A DNA stretch of 55,105 bases from Chloroflexota bacterium. GTDB taxonomy: Bacteria > Chloroflexota > Anaerolineae > Caldilineales > Caldilineaceae. The position numbers and the translations under genes were made by a program. Below, one piece after another: positions 34,937-44,394 of the stretch. The notes below the pieces were generated by a model. That model was given only the letters and a program-made list of their open reading frames with translations, made no database searches and had not been told where the DNA came from. Within the stretch, counting starts at the first letter, position 1. Every line of letters begins with the position of its first letter. The stretch is from NCBI GenBank assembly GCA_030058085.1, contig JASGTU010000164.1:1-55105 (forward strand), in the 5' to 3' direction.

Positions 34937-36079
34937 TCAATCGCCCAGCGAGGCTCCGACGCGGCGCGCACAGTTGATCCAGTGATGGTCGAGCGGGACA
35001 TGCTTGAGTTTGCCGGCGACTTCTTCGAGCGGGACGGGTTCGGTATCTTCGCCGCGGGCTGCGACCATGACGCCGTAGACCCCTTGGTTGACCAACTCGG
35101 CGCAGGCCGTGCCCAGGCGGGTGGCAAGCAGCCGGTCGCCGGCGGAGGGTGTGCCGCCGCGTTGGAGGTAGCCGAGGATGGTGAGGCGCGATTCGAGGCC
35201 GGTCAGCGCTTCCAGTTGTTCGGCCAAGCGCACGGTGTTGCCGGCGTGCTGCATCTCCAGTTCGAGAAGTTTGGCCTTGGCTTCTTTCTTCTTCTTCTTG
35301 TTCGCGTCTTTGCCGGCTTTGGCGTCGGCGAGTTTTTGCTCGGCCTTGGCGAGCGCTTGCGCGTACTCGACGTCCATAGCGCCTTCGGCGACGGCGACGA
35401 TGCTGAAGTGCTTGCCCTCGCGGCTGCGCCGGTTGATAGCCTCGGCTACGCGCTCTATGTTGTAGGGGATTTCGGGGATCAGGATGACGTCGGCGCCGCC
35501 GGCGATGCCTGCGCCCAGCGCCAGCCAGCCGGCCCGATGGCCCATGATCTCGACGACGATGATGCGATGATGGCTGTGGGCGGTGCTGTGCAGCCGGTCG
35601 ATGGCCTCGGTGGCGATGCCCAGCGCTGTGTCGAAGCCGAAGGTGACGTCCGTCATGGCGACGTCGTTGTCGATGGTCTTGGGCAGGGTGATGATGTTGA
35701 GACCCGCCTTCATGAGGAGCAGCGCATTTTTCTGCGTGCCGCCGCCGCCCAGGCAGACGAGCGCGTCGAGGTGATGGCGGTTGTAGTTGGCGACGATGAC
35801 CTCGGTCATGTCCATCATCTTGCCGCCGATGGGCATGCGGTTGGGCTTGTCGCGGCTTGTGCCCAGAATCGTGCCGCCCATGGTCAAGATGCCCGACAGG
35901 ATGTTGCCGTCGAGGAAGACCGTGCGGTTTTCCATCATGCCGCGGAAGCCGTCGCGGAAGCCGATCACGTCCATGTCCGGGTAGGTGCGTGCGGCTTTGC
36001 CGATGCCGCGCAAGGCTGCGTTGAGGCCGGGGCTGTCGCCGCCCGCGGTCAAGATGCCGATGTGTTTGCTGGTTGCCAT
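34937..36079 (-). CDS. pfkA: 6-phosphofructokinase with Lys-rich helical insert
   Basis: A 380-residue PfkA-family enzyme; ATG 36079 has GGGGGAT 5 bp upstream. Seen: [22 protein letters not shown], the donor-site loop [11 protein letters not shown] (about 100-110), catalytic [52 protein letters not shown] enzymes usually have GGDGS and PGTIDND, PPi enzymes GGDDS and PKTIDND; here the donor loop has neither Asp pattern, so the phosphate donor cannot be called. Residues about 250-290 form an extra charged helix rich in Lys ([17 protein letters not shown]) absent from standard PFK. Function is probably glycolytic. Confidence 0.87.
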   Translation of the reverse strand: MATSKHIGILTAGGDSPGLNAALRGIGKAARTYPDMDVIGFRDGFRGMMENRTVFLDGNILSGILTMGGTILGTSRDKPNRMPIGGKMMDMTEVIVANYNRHHLDALVCLGGGGTQKNALLLMKAGLNIITLPKTIDNDVAMTDVTFGFDTALGIATEAIDRLHSTAHSHHRIIVVEIMGHRAGWLALGAGIAGGADVILIPEIPYNIERVAEAINRRSREGKHFSIVAVAEGAMDVEYAQALAKAEQKLADAKAGKDANKKKKKEAKAKLLELEMQHAGNTVRLAEQLEALTGLESRLTILGYLQRGGTPSAGDRLLATRLGTACAELVNQGVYGVMVAARGEDTEPVPLEEVAGKLKHVPLDHHWINCARRVGASLGD

Positions 36080-36294
36080 CAGATCCCCCAATCTATCTCC
36101 CTGCGGAGTTCGTGCGGAGCAGGTTGTGGATGCGGTCAGTGGAGCAAGGCGGAACTACTCCTCTGTGCAGCATTGTACCGCGTCCGTGCGCTTGTTTCAA
36201 CGGGCGAAAAAGGCTTTGGCGCGGTCGGGGCCTTGGCCGATGCCGCGCGCCTGTTCGGAAGTCTGTGCGGTTCGTGGCGCAGTAGTTGGGGGCG

Positions 36295-36687
36295 CTAGTG
36301 TACCGCCGGCTCGTCGTTGGACTGCTTGACGGCGCGCAACGCGGCCAGAAGCGATTCGGGCGGGTCGGCTTTGCTGACGAAGAAGTCGACGCCTGCGTCG
36401 AGCGCGGAGCTGCTTGCTTCGGGGCGGCCGCTGAGGACGATGACGGAGATGTTCGGGCAGGACTTGTGCAGCGCGACCAGCAGGTTTGGGCCGCCGCCGA
36501 CAGCGCGCATGCCGGGAAGTTCCCAATCCAGCAGGACGAGGTTGGGGCGCGTGTTTTGCGCCTTTGCCAACAACGCGCGCGCGTCACCGGCCTCGCCGAT
36601 GACCTCGACGCCTGACTCCTGTTCGAGGAGGAATCGCAGTGCGGACCGCAGCCATGCCTGGTCGTCCGCCAGCAACACGCGCAACAT
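36295..36687 (-). CDS. Single-domain response regulator
   Basis: A 130-residue receiver-only protein; ATG 36687 has AAGGAG 8 bp upstream, and a longer frame to 36792 adds an unlikely leader. Acidic pocket LLADDQAWLRSAL, acceptor Asp in LVLLDWELPGM, Thr/Ser in VLSGRPEAS, Lys in FFVSKADPPE. There is a small insertion after the acceptor loop (AVGGGPN). No output domain, so it works by protein contact or in a phosphorelay. The hybrid kinases in this window are possible partners, but nothing here proves it. Confidence 0.88.
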   Translation of the reverse strand: MLRVLLADDQAWLRSALRFLLEQESGVEVIGEAGDARALLAKAQNTRPNLVLLDWELPGMRAVGGGPNLLVALHKSCPNISVIVLSGRPEASSSALDAGVDFFVSKADPPESLLAALRAVKQSNDEPAVH

Positions 36688-36804
36688 TTCCGTTCTCCTT
36701 AGGCCGAATAAACTGCACGCGTACATGCAAGGGGATGCGCCTTGTACGCTGTTTTTAGTGTAGGGAGTTAGGTCGAGTTTGACGCCATGCACATGGTTAG
36801 CCGC

Positions 36805-36829
36805 ACTCCCCGACTAGCGGGGAGTTTTT
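36805..36829 (+). terminator. Terminator-like hairpin
   Basis: ACTCCCCG (36805-36812) pairs with CGGGGAGT (36818-36825) around a 5-nt loop and is followed by TTTTT on the plus strand. No plus-strand gene lies upstream, so it may stop antisense transcription, or act as a 3' hairpin for the minus-strand APS-kinase operon. Confidence 0.5.
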
Positions 36830-36867
36830 CCCCTGGTCATGTGACTAGGTGAACGGGGGCGATGGGC

Positions 36868-37431
36868 TCAGGGTTCGCCAGTCGTGCTGCACAGAAATGG
36901 GAAGGAGACTAGGATGCGGTCCGCGGCGGCTTGCGGCGTTTCGGCCTCCGAATCGACCACGAGATCGGGGCGGAGCGGCGGCTCATAGGGCGCGTCCAGG
37001 CCGGGAAAATCCACGATCTCTCCGGCGGCTGCCTGAGCATAGAGCCCCTTGGGGTCGCGGGCTTGGCAGACGGCGAGCGAACAGCGCACCCATATTTCGA
37101 GGAAGCGCGGCAGGCGATTGCGGGCTTGGTCACGGTGGGCGCGGCGGTTGGAGGTGGCGGCGACGATCACGTTGAAGCCTTGGGCGGCCAGCAAGCCTGC
37201 GAGCAGGGAAAGACGTGCGTAGAAGTCGTCGCGCTCCGCTGCGCTGTAGCGCGGGGTGGGCGTGAGGACGCCTCGCACCGCGTCCGAGTCAAGTAGGATT
37301 GCCGAAGATCTGCAATTCAGCAATGTTTGTTGGAGATACAGGGCGAGTGTGGTCTTGCCGGAGGCGGGCAGGCCGGTCAGCCAGATTGTCCAGCCGGGTT
37401 TGGCGATGGGGGCGGCGGCCCGGTCAGTCAT
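36868..37431 (-). CDS. cysC: Adenylylsulfate kinase (APS kinase)
   Basis: A 187-residue P-loop kinase; ATG 37431 overlaps the stop of the upstream gene by 8 bp. Walker A GLPASGKTT, LLDSDAVRGVLTPTPRYSAAERDDFYARL (substrate lid, equivalent to D.DNVR..L), then RDPKGLYAQAAAGEIVDFPGLDAPYEPP, the typical APS kinase signature with DPYE-like DAPYE. It should make PAPS from APS with ATP. No sulfurylase, reductase or sulfotransferase gene is nearby; instead it is coupled to an aminoglycoside-phosphotransferase-fold gene. Confidence 0.87.
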   Translation of the reverse strand: MTDRAAAPIAKPGWTIWLTGLPASGKTTLALYLQQTLLNCRSSAILLDSDAVRGVLTPTPRYSAAERDDFYARLSLLAGLLAAQGFNVIVAATSNRRAHRDQARNRLPRFLEIWVRCSLAVCQARDPKGLYAQAAAGEIVDFPGLDAPYEPPLRPDLVVDSEAETPQAAADRILVSFPFLCSTTGEP

Positions 37432-38623
37432 GGATGGTCGCACTTTCGCCGGTGCGTGCCGGCGGCTGGAGGTAGGCGTTGACGTCTGCCGGGTCGAACG
37501 TGTCCGCCGCCAGGACGTTTTCGATGAAGTTCAATAGCGCGCGGCGCACGGTGCGCGCCGTGTTGTACCAGACGGGGCTGGCAAGGACGAGGGCGCGCCA
37601 GGCTAGGAACGGGGCGAGGACAGAGAGCATCTCGGCGTCGCCGGTGCGCTGCAGGTAGACGTTCCAGAATTCGTCCCACAGTTCGGAGAAGGGCGGGGCC
37701 AGTTCGCCGCTGCGCTGGAGCGAGAAGAAGAGGTAGTTGATTGCCAGACAGCCCACGTCGTCGGCGGGTTCTCCCCACGCCCCGCGGCTGCGGTCGAGCA
37801 GCAGGAAGTCGAGGTCGTCCGTGAAGAAGATGTTGAAGGGGTGGAAGTCGCCGTGGACCTGGCGTAGACGGTAGATGAGCGGTTTCAGGCGCCAACGCCA
37901 GTCGATGCAGGCTTTTTCCACGCGGGCGAACCACTGCGGCGAGGCGAGGTCGAAGCCGGCTGGATAGCTGTCGATCAGGCCGATGATGCCCTCGCCGCTG
38001 CCGACCGTGTCGCGGATGCGCCGGCGGTAGAGCGCGGCATCGCCGTCGTCGAGCCGCGAACCTTGTGCGGCGGTTCCTTGCGGCGGACGTTTGACGGCGT
38101 GGATTTCGGCGAGGTAGGCGGCGAGGCGCGCCGCGCGTTGTCTGTCTCGCGGCGCGGCCTGCCCGCTGTCGCGCAACTGCTGCAAGTCATGCGCATAGGG
38201 CGTGCCGGTAATGAAGCGGGTAAGGAGGAAGAACTCGTCACCGGAAGCGAGCGAAACCAGGCGCCGGTCGGGCGGCTCCGCGGGCGTGAAGACGCCGACA
38301 TCCAGAGCAGGGGCGTGGCGGGGGAGCGAGTTGTAGGTGTCGAAGGCGAGGAGCATGGACGCGGCGCGGTCGGCGCGCGTTTCGTGCCCGAACTGGTTGG
38401 CGGGCGCGGTGTGCAGCACGACGCTCTGCTCCTCGTCGCCCAGGCGATAGGTGATAAGCAGCGGCCGGCCGTAGCCGAAGGCTTTGAGCGATACGGTCTC
38501 GCCTTTGGCGGCTGTCGCGGCGAGGACGGAACGGTCGCTGAGGGGGGCGATGGAGAGAACTTGCACCGGTTGGGCGTGGCGGCGGCTGAGGTAGGCTTCC
38601 ACCGCGACGGGGTCGAGTTGCAT
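37424..38623 (-). CDS. Phosphotransferase of the APH/choline-kinase fold
   Basis: A 399-residue protein; ATG 38623 follows GGAGGTG. Kinase-like fold: the catalytic loop VHGDFHPFNIFF (about 265-276) and metal-binding LLLDRSRGAWGEPADDVGCLA, where the usual DFD/DWE is D-R-S-R. The N-lobe has VSLKAFGYGRPLLITY with a possible ATP-binding Lys. It is followed, overlapping by 8 bp, by the APS kinase gene. This pairing suggests a small-molecule phosphorylation or sulfation route rather than drug resistance; the substrate is unknown. Confidence 0.8.
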   Translation of the reverse strand: MQLDPVAVEAYLSRRHAQPVQVLSIAPLSDRSVLAATAAKGETVSLKAFGYGRPLLITYRLGDEEQSVVLHTAPANQFGHETRADRAASMLLAFDTYNSLPRHAPALDVGVFTPAEPPDRRLVSLASGDEFFLLTRFITGTPYAHDLQQLRDSGQAAPRDRQRAARLAAYLAEIHAVKRPPQGTAAQGSRLDDGDAALYRRRIRDTVGSGEGIIGLIDSYPAGFDLASPQWFARVEKACIDWRWRLKPLIYRLRQVHGDFHPFNIFFTDDLDFLLLDRSRGAWGEPADDVGCLAINYLFFSLQRSGELAPPFSELWDEFWNVYLQRTGDAEMLSVLAPFLAWRALVLASPVWYNTARTVRRALLNFIENVLAADTFDPADVNAYLQPPARTGESATIHD

Positions 38624-38704
38624 GGCGGTCACCTCCGCAAGAGCGCGCAGGGCGCGAAGCACGGAACGGGCGATCGGGGTCAGCCGGCGCCGCTCGAAGG
38701 GCCG

Positions 38705-39355
38705 TCAGTTGACGAGGTTGGTTTGGAGGGCGAGGGCGACGGCTTCGGTGCGGCTGGAGACGTGCAACTTGGACAGGATATTGCTGACGTGAAACTTGAC
38801 GGTCGACCGGCTGACGATCAGTTTGTCGGATATTTCGGTGTTGTTGAGGCCTTCGACCATCAGCGATAGAACTTCCCGCTCTCGCTCGGTCAGATCGAAG
38901 CCTGGCTGGCGCGCATCGGAGTTGCGGGCGGTGTGGATGAGGGCTTGGGCTGCCTCTGGGGCCAAGGTGGGCCGCCCGGCGTGCGCGGCGCGGATGGCGT
39001 TGGCGAGCTCGTCGGCGGAGATGTTCTTGAGCAAGTAGCCGATGGCGCCGGCCTTGAGCGCGTCTTGCACCAGGTCATCTTCCTTAAAGCTGGTGAGGGC
39101 GATGACCTGGGTGTCCGGGAACTTTTCGCGGATGGCGCGCGTGGCGGTGGCCCCGTCCATGCGCGGCATCACCAGGTCCATCAGCACGACATCGGGGCGA
39201 ACACGGCTGGCTAGGTTGAGGGCCTCGACGCCGTCCGCCGCATCCCCCACCAGTTCCAGATCGTCGAATGCGAGCAGGAAGGCCGACAGGCCGCTGCGGA
39301 CAACGGCGTGGTCATCTACCAGCATGACGCGAATGGTTGGCGCTTGCTCACTCAC
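38705..39355 (-). CDS. NarL/LuxR-type response regulator
   Basis: A 216-residue protein with a GTG start. Receiver: VMLVDDHAVVRSGLSAFL, acceptor Asp in VVLMDLVMPRMDG, Thr/Ser in IALTSFKEDD, Lys in GYLLKNISADEL. LuxR HTH: FDLTEREREVLSLMVEGLNNTEISDKLIVSRSTVKFHVSNIL (about 152-195). It follows a HisKA_3 kinase gene on the same strand by about 220 bp, forming a two-component pair. Confidence 0.93.
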   Translation of the reverse strand: MSEQAPTIRVMLVDDHAVVRSGLSAFLLAFDDLELVGDAADGVEALNLASRVRPDVVLMDLVMPRMDGATATRAIREKFPDTQVIALTSFKEDDLVQDALKAGAIGYLLKNISADELANAIRAAHAGRPTLAPEAAQALIHTARNSDARQPGFDLTEREREVLSLMVEGLNNTEISDKLIVSRSTVKFHVSNILSKLHVSSRTEAVALALQTNLVN

Positions 39356-39576
39356 AGGTTACTGCCTCACATCTGGCGCTCAGATCTGGCGCAACGATCG
39401 GCGCGCCGGTTACGGGCGCCGGTCCAACAACAAAACTGCCTACGGACTCGCTACAGCCTTCCGGCAAGTACGCAGATGCCAAGAAGGCGTTACTCGATCA
39501 ACAAGCCCGAATCCCGCTTTCATTATATTCCGTCGCAGGTGAAACGAAAAGATCAGACGGCTGGCGGCGGCGGCGA

Positions 39577-41238
39577 TCAGCTTCGCCTCCAGGCCACGGT
39601 GACGGTGGTGCCGTGGCCGATGCGGCTCTCGATTTCCAGCCTGGCGCCGATAGCCTCGGCGCGTTCGTGCATGATGGTGAGGCCCAGGTGTTCGGGCGTG
39701 ACTTTGTCGATGACAAAGCCGCGACCGTCGTCTTTGACGGTCAGGTGGGCGCGGTCAGGCCTGCGCTTGAGCGTTACCGCAGCGTTGCCGGCGCGGGCGT
39801 GCTTGGCGACGTTGTTGAGGGCCTCTTGTGCGATGTGGTAGAAGGCGATCTTGACGTCCGGCGGCAAGGAGCCGTTCCCGTGCATCTCGAGTGTAATGGG
39901 TACGCGCGCCCGGCCAGTAATCGCTTCGGTGAGTTGGCGCAACAGCTCGGTCAACTCGACTTCGATCAGCGTGGCGGGGCGCAGTTCCAAGAGCAGGGTG
40001 CGCATTTCAGCCAGGGCGCCGCGCGTCAACTGGCGCAGTTCGTCTAGGCGTTTTTCGCTTTCGGGGCGGTTGCGCTCCCACAGCCGCGGTAAGACCTCCG
40101 CAATTAGCGTGGCAGAAAATAGGGTTTGCGTCACAGAATCGTGCAGGTCGCGGGCGATGCGGCTGCGTTCGGCCGCGACCGCGGTGCGTTCCACCTGTGT
40201 GCGCAGGCGAGCGTTCTCGATGGCGAGCGCGGTTTGATCGCCTACAGTGGAGGCCAATTCGATTTCCTCGGCGGAGAACTTGCGCGGCTCCCGGTAGTAA
40301 AGCGTGAGGTTGCCGTAGACTTCCTCTTTGATCACAAGCGGTACGCTGAATACGGCCTGATAGCGCAGCGGCGGCAGGCCGGCGAAGTCTTCATCAGCGT
40401 CATCGGGCGCGTTGGCAGAAATGATGGTGAGCGCGTCAGCTGTGTGGAGAACGGTGGGCATGGCGGCATGGCCGTCGAGCAGGTAGTCTTTTAGGTCGAT
40501 GCCTCCGCCGCTGCGATCGTCCCCGCCGTCTACGCCGGACATGGCTTCGGGCGGAAGATGCAGGCCGTGGGCATACTCGTCGGGCAGGCCGTAGCTGGCT
40601 TGCAGGCTGAGATGGCCCTGGTCGTTCTGGATACGGAAGATGGCGCTGGCGTCGGCGTGCAACAATCGGCACGCCTGTTCCGTAATGTGGCTGAGGATGT
40701 CTTCCAGCGACTGGTTGGAGTTGAGCACGGCTACGATATCGCGCAGGCCGTCGGCTACTTGGCGGCGGCGTTCCAACTCGCGGGTGCGCTCCTCGACGCG
40801 GCGTTCGAGCAGGTCTTCGGCCTGTTTGCGCTTGGTGATGTCCGTCACCGAGGCGATGACGAGCATTTCGTCGCCGCGTCCCAGGAAGCTGAGGCCCACT
40901 TCCAGCGGGAATTCGGTCCCGTCTTTGCGCCGGCCCGCTAGGTCCAGCCCGGATCCCATCGGACGCAGGCGCGGGTTGACGCCATAGTCGGTGCGGTGAT
41001 GGATGTGGTCCATGCGAAAGCGTTCGGGGATGAGCAGTTCGATGGATTGGCCCGCCAGTTCATCGTGGCTGTAGTCGAACATCTCCTGCAACTTGGGGTT
41101 GGCATAGAGAATGCGACCGGCGGCATCGACTAGGACGATGGCGATAGGCGCAGCGGCCAAGATCAGTTGCAGAAAGTCCTGATCGGACCAAGGCGCTGAC
41201 AAAATGGGACGTGGCAGATTCATTTCAGACATGATCAT
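39577..41238 (-). CDS. PAS-GAF sensor histidine kinase (NarX/HisKA_3 type)
   Basis: A 553-residue soluble kinase. Start uncertain: ATG 41238 (MIMSEMN) or 41232; a longer frame adds a Cys/Arg-rich leader that looks untranslated. PAS at about 25-135 (APIAIVLVDAAGRILYANPKLQEMF), GAF at about 165-325 (LEDILSHITEQACRLLHADASAIFRI; AVFSVPLVIKEEVYGNLTLYY), HisKA_3 with phospho-His in RSRIARDLHDSVTQTLFSATLIAEV, and HATPase (HIAQEALNNVAKHARAG; DDGRGF; GLTIMHERA). No membrane helix, so a cytoplasmic, perhaps haem- or redox-linked, signal. Partner regulator follows. Confidence 0.92.
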   Translation of the reverse strand: MIMSEMNLPRPILSAPWSDQDFLQLILAAAPIAIVLVDAAGRILYANPKLQEMFDYSHDELAGQSIELLIPERFRMDHIHHRTDYGVNPRLRPMGSGLDLAGRRKDGTEFPLEVGLSFLGRGDEMLVIASVTDITKRKQAEDLLERRVEERTRELERRRQVADGLRDIVAVLNSNQSLEDILSHITEQACRLLHADASAIFRIQNDQGHLSLQASYGLPDEYAHGLHLPPEAMSGVDGGDDRSGGGIDLKDYLLDGHAAMPTVLHTADALTIISANAPDDADEDFAGLPPLRYQAVFSVPLVIKEEVYGNLTLYYREPRKFSAEEIELASTVGDQTALAIENARLRTQVERTAVAAERSRIARDLHDSVTQTLFSATLIAEVLPRLWERNRPESEKRLDELRQLTRGALAEMRTLLLELRPATLIEVELTELLRQLTEAITGRARVPITLEMHGNGSLPPDVKIAFYHIAQEALNNVAKHARAGNAAVTLKRRPDRAHLTVKDDGRGFVIDKVTPEHLGLTIMHERAEAIGARLEIESRIGHGTTVTVAWRRS

Positions 41239-41464
41239 CGCTTCAGGTAAAAACCACCCATCGCGCTGGGATGCGACGGTGCGGCGATCTCGGCGGCGCT
41301 TGCAGCAGTGCAGTATAACACAAAGCCTACATTGGGCATGAGATGCGCAATCTTCTATAATTATTGGGATGAAAGCTGTGCGGTGCAAGCCGCTGGCGTT
41401 CCTTCGCCGCAAGGCCGAGAGAACGCGTACATCGTGATTTCATTATAGCGAAAGAGTCGCCCCT

Positions 41465-44209
41465 ATGAGCAACTGGTATGAGTTAAGCGCCGCCGATACG
41501 TTGGCGGAGCTGAAGACGGATACCAAGGCCGGCTTATCCGATAGCGAAGCCGGTCAGCGTCTTGCCGAATACGGACACAACGAACTCGTCGAGCGCGGGT
41601 TGAAGAGTCCGTGGAAGATTTTTTGGGAGCAATTGACCTCCACGCTGGTCTTGGTGTTGATCGTGGCTGCAGTCGTCTCTGCGTTCTTGGGCGACTTCAA
41701 GGACGCCACGGCCATCATGTTGATCGTAGTTCTGAACGCGGTGCTGGGCTTCCGCCAGGAGTACAGCGCGGAGAAGGCCATGGCCGCGCTCAAGAAGCTG
41801 GCCGTTCCGGTGGTCAAGGTGCGCCGTAACGGCAGCGTCTACGAGATCTCGGCGCGCGAGTTGGTCCCGGGCGACATTATCATGCTCGAGGCGGGCGACC
41901 TGGCGCCGGCGGACGCGCGCCTGCTTTCGAGCGCCAATCTGCGCGTGGAAGAGGCGGCGCTCACAGGCGAGTCCGTGCCCGTGGAGAAGGCGCCGGATAT
42001 CACGGTGAGCGAAGGCGCGGGCGTCGGCGACCGGCGCAACATGGTCCATATGGGGACGATCGTCGTCTATGGGCATGGCGAAGCCGTGGTGACCGATACG
42101 GGCATGAACACCCAACTCGGACGCATCGCCGACATGATCCAGACGGTCGAGCATGAGCCGACGCCGCTGCAGAAGCGGTTGGACCGGTTGGGCAAGGTGT
42201 TGGCCGCGGTGGCGTTGGCGATCGTGGTCGTGATCTTCGTTCTTGGCTGGCTGCGCGGCGAGGACCTGCGCCTGATGTTCCTGACCGCGGTGAGCCTGGC
42301 TGTGGCGGCTGTGCCCGAGGGGCTGCCGGCTGTTGTCACCATCGCGCTCTCGATCGGCGCGCAGCGCATGTTGCGGCGCAACGCCTTGATCCGCAAGTTG
42401 CCCGCCGTCGAGGCGCTGGGCTCGGTTACGGTCATCTGTTCGGACAAGACAGGCACGCTGACCGAGAATCAGATGACGGTGACGGTGCTTGATGTAGCGG
42501 GGAATCGTTTCGACTTGCCGCGCGGCGGCGCTTTGCGCGGCGAGGACAGCCCGGGCGGTGAGGCGGCCATGGCCCTCGAGCACAATGCCGTGCCGCTGCT
42601 GTTGGCGGGCGGCGCGTTGTGCAACGATGCCGTTCTCGAAACCGAGTCCGGCGAACCCGACTCCTACCGGGTTGTCGGCGATCCGACGGAAGGCGCGCTG
42701 GCAGTGGCCGCGGCGCGTGCCGGCCTGCTCAAAGCGCAGATGGAAGAGGCGTTGCCGCGCGTGGATGAGGAGCCGTTTGACTCGGTGCGCAAGCGTATGA
42801 CCACGGTGCACGAGTTGCCGGACGATCCGTCACTTCTGCCCGAAAAACTGCAATGGTTGGCCTCGTCCTTGGGCGGTAACGGTTCAGCGCCCTACATTGC
42901 CTTTACGAAGGGCGCGAGCGATAGCTTGCTGAACATTGCCTCGCGCGTATGGGTAGACAACGTGGTAGAACCGATGACGCCGGACTATCGCGCGCGAATC
43001 ACGGCGGCGAACGACGATCTGGCCTCCAAAGGCATGCGCGTATTGGGCGTGGGCTTCCGGCCGCTCGAGGCTCTGCCTGCGGACAAGGAGAGCGGTTCGT
43101 TGGAAGAAGACCTGATCTTTGTCGGGCTGGTCGCCATGATCGACCCGCCGCGCCCTGAGGTCAAGGGCGCCGTTGCGACCAGCATTAGCGCCGGCATCCG
43201 GCCGATGATGATCACGGGCGATCATCCGCTCACGGCGCAACACATCGCCGAGGAACTGGGCATCACCTCGGAAAAGGGTCTGCTCACCGGGCGCGATCTG
43301 GACGAGCTGTCGTCGGAAGAACTGGACAAGGTGGTAGACGGGGTGTCCATCTATGCACGCGTGTCGCCGGAGCACAAGCTGGACATCGTGCAGGCGTTGC
43401 AGCGCAAGGGCAATGTCGTGGCGATGACGGGCGACGGCGTGAACGATGCGCCGGCGCTGAAGCGGGCCGACATCGGCGTGGCGATGGGTATTACCGGCAC
43501 TGATGTGTCGAAGGAAGCCTCGGAGATGGTGCTGCAGGATGACGACTTCGCCACGATTGTGGCGGCCATCGAAGAAGGCCGCACCATCTACGACAACATC
43601 CGTAAATTCATCCGCTATCTGCTGACCTGCAACTCAGGCGAAATCTGGGTGATGCTGCTGGCGCCGTTTGCCGGCATGCCGCTGCCCCTGCTGCCGCTAC
43701 AGATTCTGTGGATGAACCTGGTGACGGACGGGCTGCCCGCACTGGCGCTGGGCGTCGAGCCGCCGGAGCCGAACATCATGCAGCGCAAGCCAGTCCCGCC
43801 TACCGAAGGAATCTTCGCCCGCGGCATGGGGCGCGACATCATTGTGATGGGGCTGTTGATGGGGCTGGCGCCGCTGGCTTTGGGCTATTTCGCCTGGCGT
43901 GCCGGCGACCCTGGCTGGCAGACTATGACCTTTACCGCTCTGGTGCTGTCGCAGATGACCTTCGCCCTGGCTGTGCGTTCCGAGCGGGAGTCGCTTTCCG
44001 CTATCGGCATCCTGTCGAACCCGGCGATGGTCGGCGCGGTGCTGCTCACGTTCGTCTTGCAGCTCATCGTCGTTTACTTCCCGCCGGCGCAGACGTTCTT
44101 TGATACGCAGGCGCTGTCGGCCCGTGATCTGATCTTGAGCCTGGTGTTGGCGACGATACCGTTTATCGGCTTCGAGGCGCAGAAGTGGTGGCGGCGCCGC
44201 AGCGCCTAG
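41465..44209 (+). CDS. Cation-transporting P-type ATPase (P2A, calcium type)
   Basis: A 914-residue P-type ATPase. N-terminal cation ATPase domain ([26 protein letters not shown]), TM1-2, actuator with [11 protein letters not shown] (TGES), ion-site helix 4 [22 protein letters not shown] (PEGLP), phosphorylation motif [15 protein letters not shown], nucleotide domain with FTKGASD, hinge [22 protein letters not shown], and helices 5-6 ([31 protein letters not shown]). NxxTDGLPAxALG with PEGLP is the Ca2+-ATPase (SERCA-like) pattern. Export of Ca2+ or Mn2+ with ATP is expected. It is divergent from the PAS-GAF kinase. Confidence 0.94.
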   Translation: MSNWYELSAADTLAELKTDTKAGLSDSEAGQRLAEYGHNELVERGLKSPWKIFWEQLTSTLVLVLIVAAVVSAFLGDFKDATAIMLIVVLNAVLGFRQEYSAEKAMAALKKLAVPVVKVRRNGSVYEISARELVPGDIIMLEAGDLAPADARLLSSANLRVEEAALTGESVPVEKAPDITVSEGAGVGDRRNMVHMGTIVVYGHGEAVVTDTGMNTQLGRIADMIQTVEHEPTPLQKRLDRLGKVLAAVALAIVVVIFVLGWLRGEDLRLMFLTAVSLAVAAVPEGLPAVVTIALSIGAQRMLRRNALIRKLPAVEALGSVTVICSDKTGTLTENQMTVTVLDVAGNRFDLPRGGALRGEDSPGGEAAMALEHNAVPLLLAGGALCNDAVLETESGEPDSYRVVGDPTEGALAVAAARAGLLKAQMEEALPRVDEEPFDSVRKRMTTVHELPDDPSLLPEKLQWLASSLGGNGSAPYIAFTKGASDSLLNIASRVWVDNVVEPMTPDYRARITAANDDLASKGMRVLGVGFRPLEALPADKESGSLEEDLIFVGLVAMIDPPRPEVKGAVATSISAGIRPMMITGDHPLTAQHIAEELGITSEKGLLTGRDLDELSSEELDKVVDGVSIYARVSPEHKLDIVQALQRKGNVVAMTGDGVNDAPALKRADIGVAMGITGTDVSKEASEMVLQDDDFATIVAAIEEGRTIYDNIRKFIRYLLTCNSGEIWVMLLAPFAGMPLPLLPLQILWMNLVTDGLPALALGVEPPEPNIMQRKPVPPTEGIFARGMGRDIIVMGLLMGLAPLALGYFAWRAGDPGWQTMTFTALVLSQMTFALAVRSERESLSAIGILSNPAMVGAVLLTFVLQLIVVYFPPAQTFFDTQALSARDLILSLVLATIPFIGFEAQKWWRRRSA

Positions 44210-44229
44210 CGGCGTGTTTGCCATGAGTC

Positions 44230-44311
44230 TGTCATTCTGAAGCGAGCGTTAGCGAGCTGAGGAATCTCGTTGTACTAGAAGCGGAGGTCCTTCGCTGCGC
44301 TTCTAATGACA
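44230..44311. repeat. 82-bp MITE-like palindromic element
   Basis: The element begins TGTCATT (44230-44236) and ends AATGACA (44305-44311), a perfect 7-bp terminal inverted repeat. Inside, GAAGCGAGCGTTAGCGAGCTG leads to GAGGAATCTC, then AGAAGCG (44278-44284) pairs with CGCTTCT (44298-44304). I recall short dispersed elements with TGTCATTCTGA...GAATCTC in many bacterial genomes, including Chloroflexota. It lies 20 bp after the ATPase stop codon. Confidence 0.65.
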
Positions 44312-44317
44312 CGGGCG

Positions 44318-44360
44318 AGAAACGGAGTTTCTCCGAAGAAACTCCGTTTCTTTGCTTCTG
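44318..44360 (+). terminator. Rho-independent terminator
   Basis: AGAAACGGAGTTTC (44318-44331) pairs perfectly with GAAACTCCGTTTCT (44338-44351), a 14-bp stem with a 6-nt loop, followed by a T-rich run (TTGCTTCT). It ends the ATPase transcript, just after the MITE-like element. Confidence 0.85.
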
Positions 44361-44394
44361 GACGCGCTATCAATGCATACGCTAAACACCGCGA

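Noticed and set aside
34898-36298. 466-codon plus-strand open frame opposite the phosphofructokinase
   Set aside because: Antisense shadow; low-complexity translation ([19 protein letters not shown]), no ribosome site, and the minus strand has well-conserved PFK motifs.
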